DNA of 7,349 nucleotides, taken from Streptomyces sp. Lineage in GTDB: Bacteria > Actinomycetota > Actinomycetes > Streptomycetales > Streptomycetaceae. Shown here piece after piece: positions 6,351 to 7,349 of this stretch. A program made the translations under genes and the position numbers. How positions within the stretch are numbered: position 1 is the stretch's first letter; each line of letters starts with the position of its first letter. Location: assembly GCA_003519485.1 (NCBI GenBank), contig DOWQ01000432.1, positions 1 to 7,349 of the forward strand. Reading direction: 5' to 3'. The notes below the pieces were generated by a model, which was not told where the DNA came from, ran no database searches, and worked only from the letters and a program-made list of their open reading frames with translations.

Positions 6351-6410
6351 CGGAATAAAACATGAACTACGGACCAGTAGGATATTTTAGCACTAGACAT
6401 ATCAATATGG
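6351..6410. promoter_or_regulatory. Low-GC island with small palindromes, probable promoter or operator zone
   Basis: Only 22 of 60 bases are G or C (37%), far below the rest of the window. It contains CATAT-CA-ATATG (6398-6409), a near-perfect 12-bp palindrome, and GATAT (6381-6385) facing ATATC (6399-6403). On the minus strand TTGATA (6400-6405) and TATCCT (6379-6384) could form a promoter toward the methyltransferase, but the spacer is only 15 nt. The site lies about 240 nt upstream of that gene. Confidence 0.35.
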
Positions 6411-6576
6411 GACAATGTGCGTGCTATTTCGAGCAGCACCTGTGAGGACCGGCCCAGATGAAAGTCGCTTTTCTGCCAAGGGTGCTTGGTCTGGATTGGA
6501 TCCTGGGCCCCCCACCGGTGAGCTACGCCGCCGGGGATGCGTCATTCTCTCGGGCTGTCCGGTTTGATCGCCTTAT

Positions 6577-6597
6577 GGTCCAAGGTGTCCTTGGACC
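6577..6597. repeat. Perfect 9-bp inverted repeat with a 3-nt centre
   Basis: GGTCCAAGG (6577-6585) and CCTTGGACC (6589-6597) are exact reverse complements around TGT. It may be a regulator-binding site or a hairpin. No gene end lies nearby that would make it a terminator. Confidence 0.6.
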
Positions 6598-6803
6598 TGG
6601 CCGGGTTGCAGGCGTGCACGGCTCGGGCTGGATGCGGTTTCGGGCCTCACTCGGGAGGAGTCGTCTCCGTTGACGCGGCCCCCGGGTCGGCTACTGCCGT
6701 CGGAGAACCGGCGAGGGCCGTGGCCGCGGTCCGGAACAGCGAGCGAGCCCTTGGAGACGTCGATGTCGGTTCACCCCCTGCGACCGCAAGAGAATCCCCT
6801 TGT

Positions 6804-6809
6804 TATCGT
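6804..6809 (+). promoter_or_regulatory. Candidate -10 element for a leaderless VOC transcript
   Basis: TATCGT fits the TANNNT pattern of actinomycete -10 elements and ends six nt before the ATG at 6816. That spacing would put the transcript start at or next to the start codon. No Shine-Dalgarno sequence lies in the 15 nt before the ATG. No clear -35 hexamer is visible. Confidence 0.35.
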
Positions 6810-6815
6810 GCGTCG

Positions 6816-7250
6816 ATGCCTTCGATCAAGCAGTTCCAAGTCACCTTTGACTGCGCAGAACCTGAGCGCGTCGCTCGTTTCTGGTGCGAGGTGTTGGGGT
6901 ACGTCGTATCGCCGGTGCCGAAGGGGTTTGACACGTGGGACGACTACCATCGCTCGATGCCGCCTGAGCACCAGGTGCAATGGTTCTCCTGCATTGATCC
7001 CTCAGGTGTGGGCCCGCGGCTGCTCTTCCAGCGCGTTGCGGAAGTCAAGGTCGTCAAGAATCGGGTGCATCTCTGCGTGCGAGCCGGCACCGGGCTCGTG
7101 GGTGAGGAGCGCCTCGCTACACTCCAGGCTGAGTGCGCACGACTGGTCACGCTCGGCGCGGTACACGTGCGAACGCTGCTTGCCGATGGCACCAACGAGT
7201 CGTGCATCGTGATGCAGGACATCGAGGGCAACGAGTTCTGTCTCGACTGA
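6816..7250 (+). CDS. VOC family protein (glyoxalase-like)
   Basis: The product has 144 residues and looks like a single-chain member of the vicinal oxygen chelate superfamily, close to the Glyoxalase_6 type common in actinomycetes. The start, FQVTFDCAEPERVARFWCEV (7-26), is the typical first strand and helix. The middle holds WFSCIDPSGVGPRLLFQRV and KNRVHLCVRAGTGLV. The end, CIVMQDIEGNEFCLD, is the usual final strand, with Glu in a metal-site position. Whether it binds metal, catalyses anything or provides resistance by sequestration cannot be told from sequence. A longer in-frame start at 6537 is possible, but the added 93 residues do not resemble the family and the domain begins right at Met 6816. 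There is no Shine-Dalgarno sequence. The gene points away from the methyltransferase and shows no link to the sugar genes. Confidence 0.87.
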   Translation: MPSIKQFQVTFDCAEPERVARFWCEVLGYVVSPVPKGFDTWDDYHRSMPPEHQVQWFSCIDPSGVGPRLLFQRVAEVKVVKNRVHLCVRAGTGLVGEERLATLQAECARLVTLGAVHVRTLLADGTNESCIVMQDIEGNEFCLD

Positions 7251-7349
7251 GCATCCTCCGAGCCGGCGAGGCGGGAGCCGTCTTCCTTGGGCCTCTCTTG
7301 AAGGTGGTCTCGTGGGGGGCGAGAGTCATCCCGTGAGGCGCTGCCAACC
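7251..7349. other. Short tail of the window, nothing recognised
   Basis: The last 99 nt after the VOC stop hold no convincing gene or terminator. Short frames cross it on both strands without recognisable content. Confidence 0.5.

Larger units (their letters stand above)
6110..6815. other. Long intergenic region between the divergent methyltransferase and VOC genes
   Basis: No convincing gene was found in about 700 nt. Plus-strand frames beginning at 6458 and 6537 have coding-like length but poor codon pattern and no resemblance to known proteins. Visible structure includes GTATACG (6193-6199) facing CGTATGC (6213-6219) as an imperfect inverted repeat upstream of the methyltransferase. Also present are the low-GC island (6351-6410) and a perfect 9-bp inverted repeat (6577-6597). 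Promoters for both flanking genes must lie here or close by. Confidence 0.55.

Noticed and set aside
6458..6673. Possible 71-residue protein starting MKVAFLPRVLG
   Set aside because: No proper ribosome site spacing, weak codon bias and no recognised fold. It was considered as an IS remnant, but no transposase motif was seen on either strand.
1..7349. CRISPR array, tRNA or rRNA gene, complete insertion sequence
   Set aside because: No regularly spaced repeats, no cloverleaf or rRNA-like segment, and no paired terminal inverted repeats around a transposase were found by reading.

Overview
The window looks like chromosomal DNA from a high-GC actinomycete, most likely Streptomyces or a close relative. 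The coding sequence has strong G/C bias at third codon positions, one gene starts with GTG behind a purine-rich ribosome site, and there are secreted multi-domain and Tat-exported proteins. The species assignment is inference from composition and from how the proteins read.

Layout from left to right. Positions 1-81 (minus strand) look like a frameshifted scrap of an IS5-type transposase. A gene-poor leader of about 540 nt follows. Next is a large secreted PQQ-dependent sugar dehydrogenase (GSDH family; GTG start 626, stop 3487) with an ordered string of PKD, Ig-like, CBM6-like and PKD domains. Just past its stop, to 3778, lies a further C-terminal Ig-like domain that can be read only by changing frame three times. 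One of these breaks is a 7-bp tandem repeat that has grown from one copy to three. Ahead of the next gene is a 16-bp-stem hairpin (3787-3823). The next gene (3888-4865) is a Tat-exported TIM-barrel protein of the sugar phosphate isomerase/epimerase (AP endonuclease family 2) type.

Convergent to that gene, across about 280 nt containing several hairpins, is a class I SAM-dependent methyltransferase on the minus strand (6109 to 5150). Upstream of it is a 700-nt stretch without a convincing gene. It contains a low-GC island (6351-6410, 37% GC) with small palindromes and a perfect 9-bp inverted repeat (6577-6597). The last gene (6816-7250, plus) is a small VOC/glyoxalase-like protein that may be translated from a leaderless transcript.

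How the genes may work together: the dehydrogenase and the TIM-barrel protein are both exported, lie head to tail, and plausibly act in one extracytoplasmic sugar or glycoside oxidation pathway. The methyltransferase and VOC protein show no obvious link to them. I do not see a clearly new multi-gene system. The most distinctive signals are the repeat-mediated and indel-mediated loss of the dehydrogenase C-terminus and the exported oxidase/isomerase pairing.
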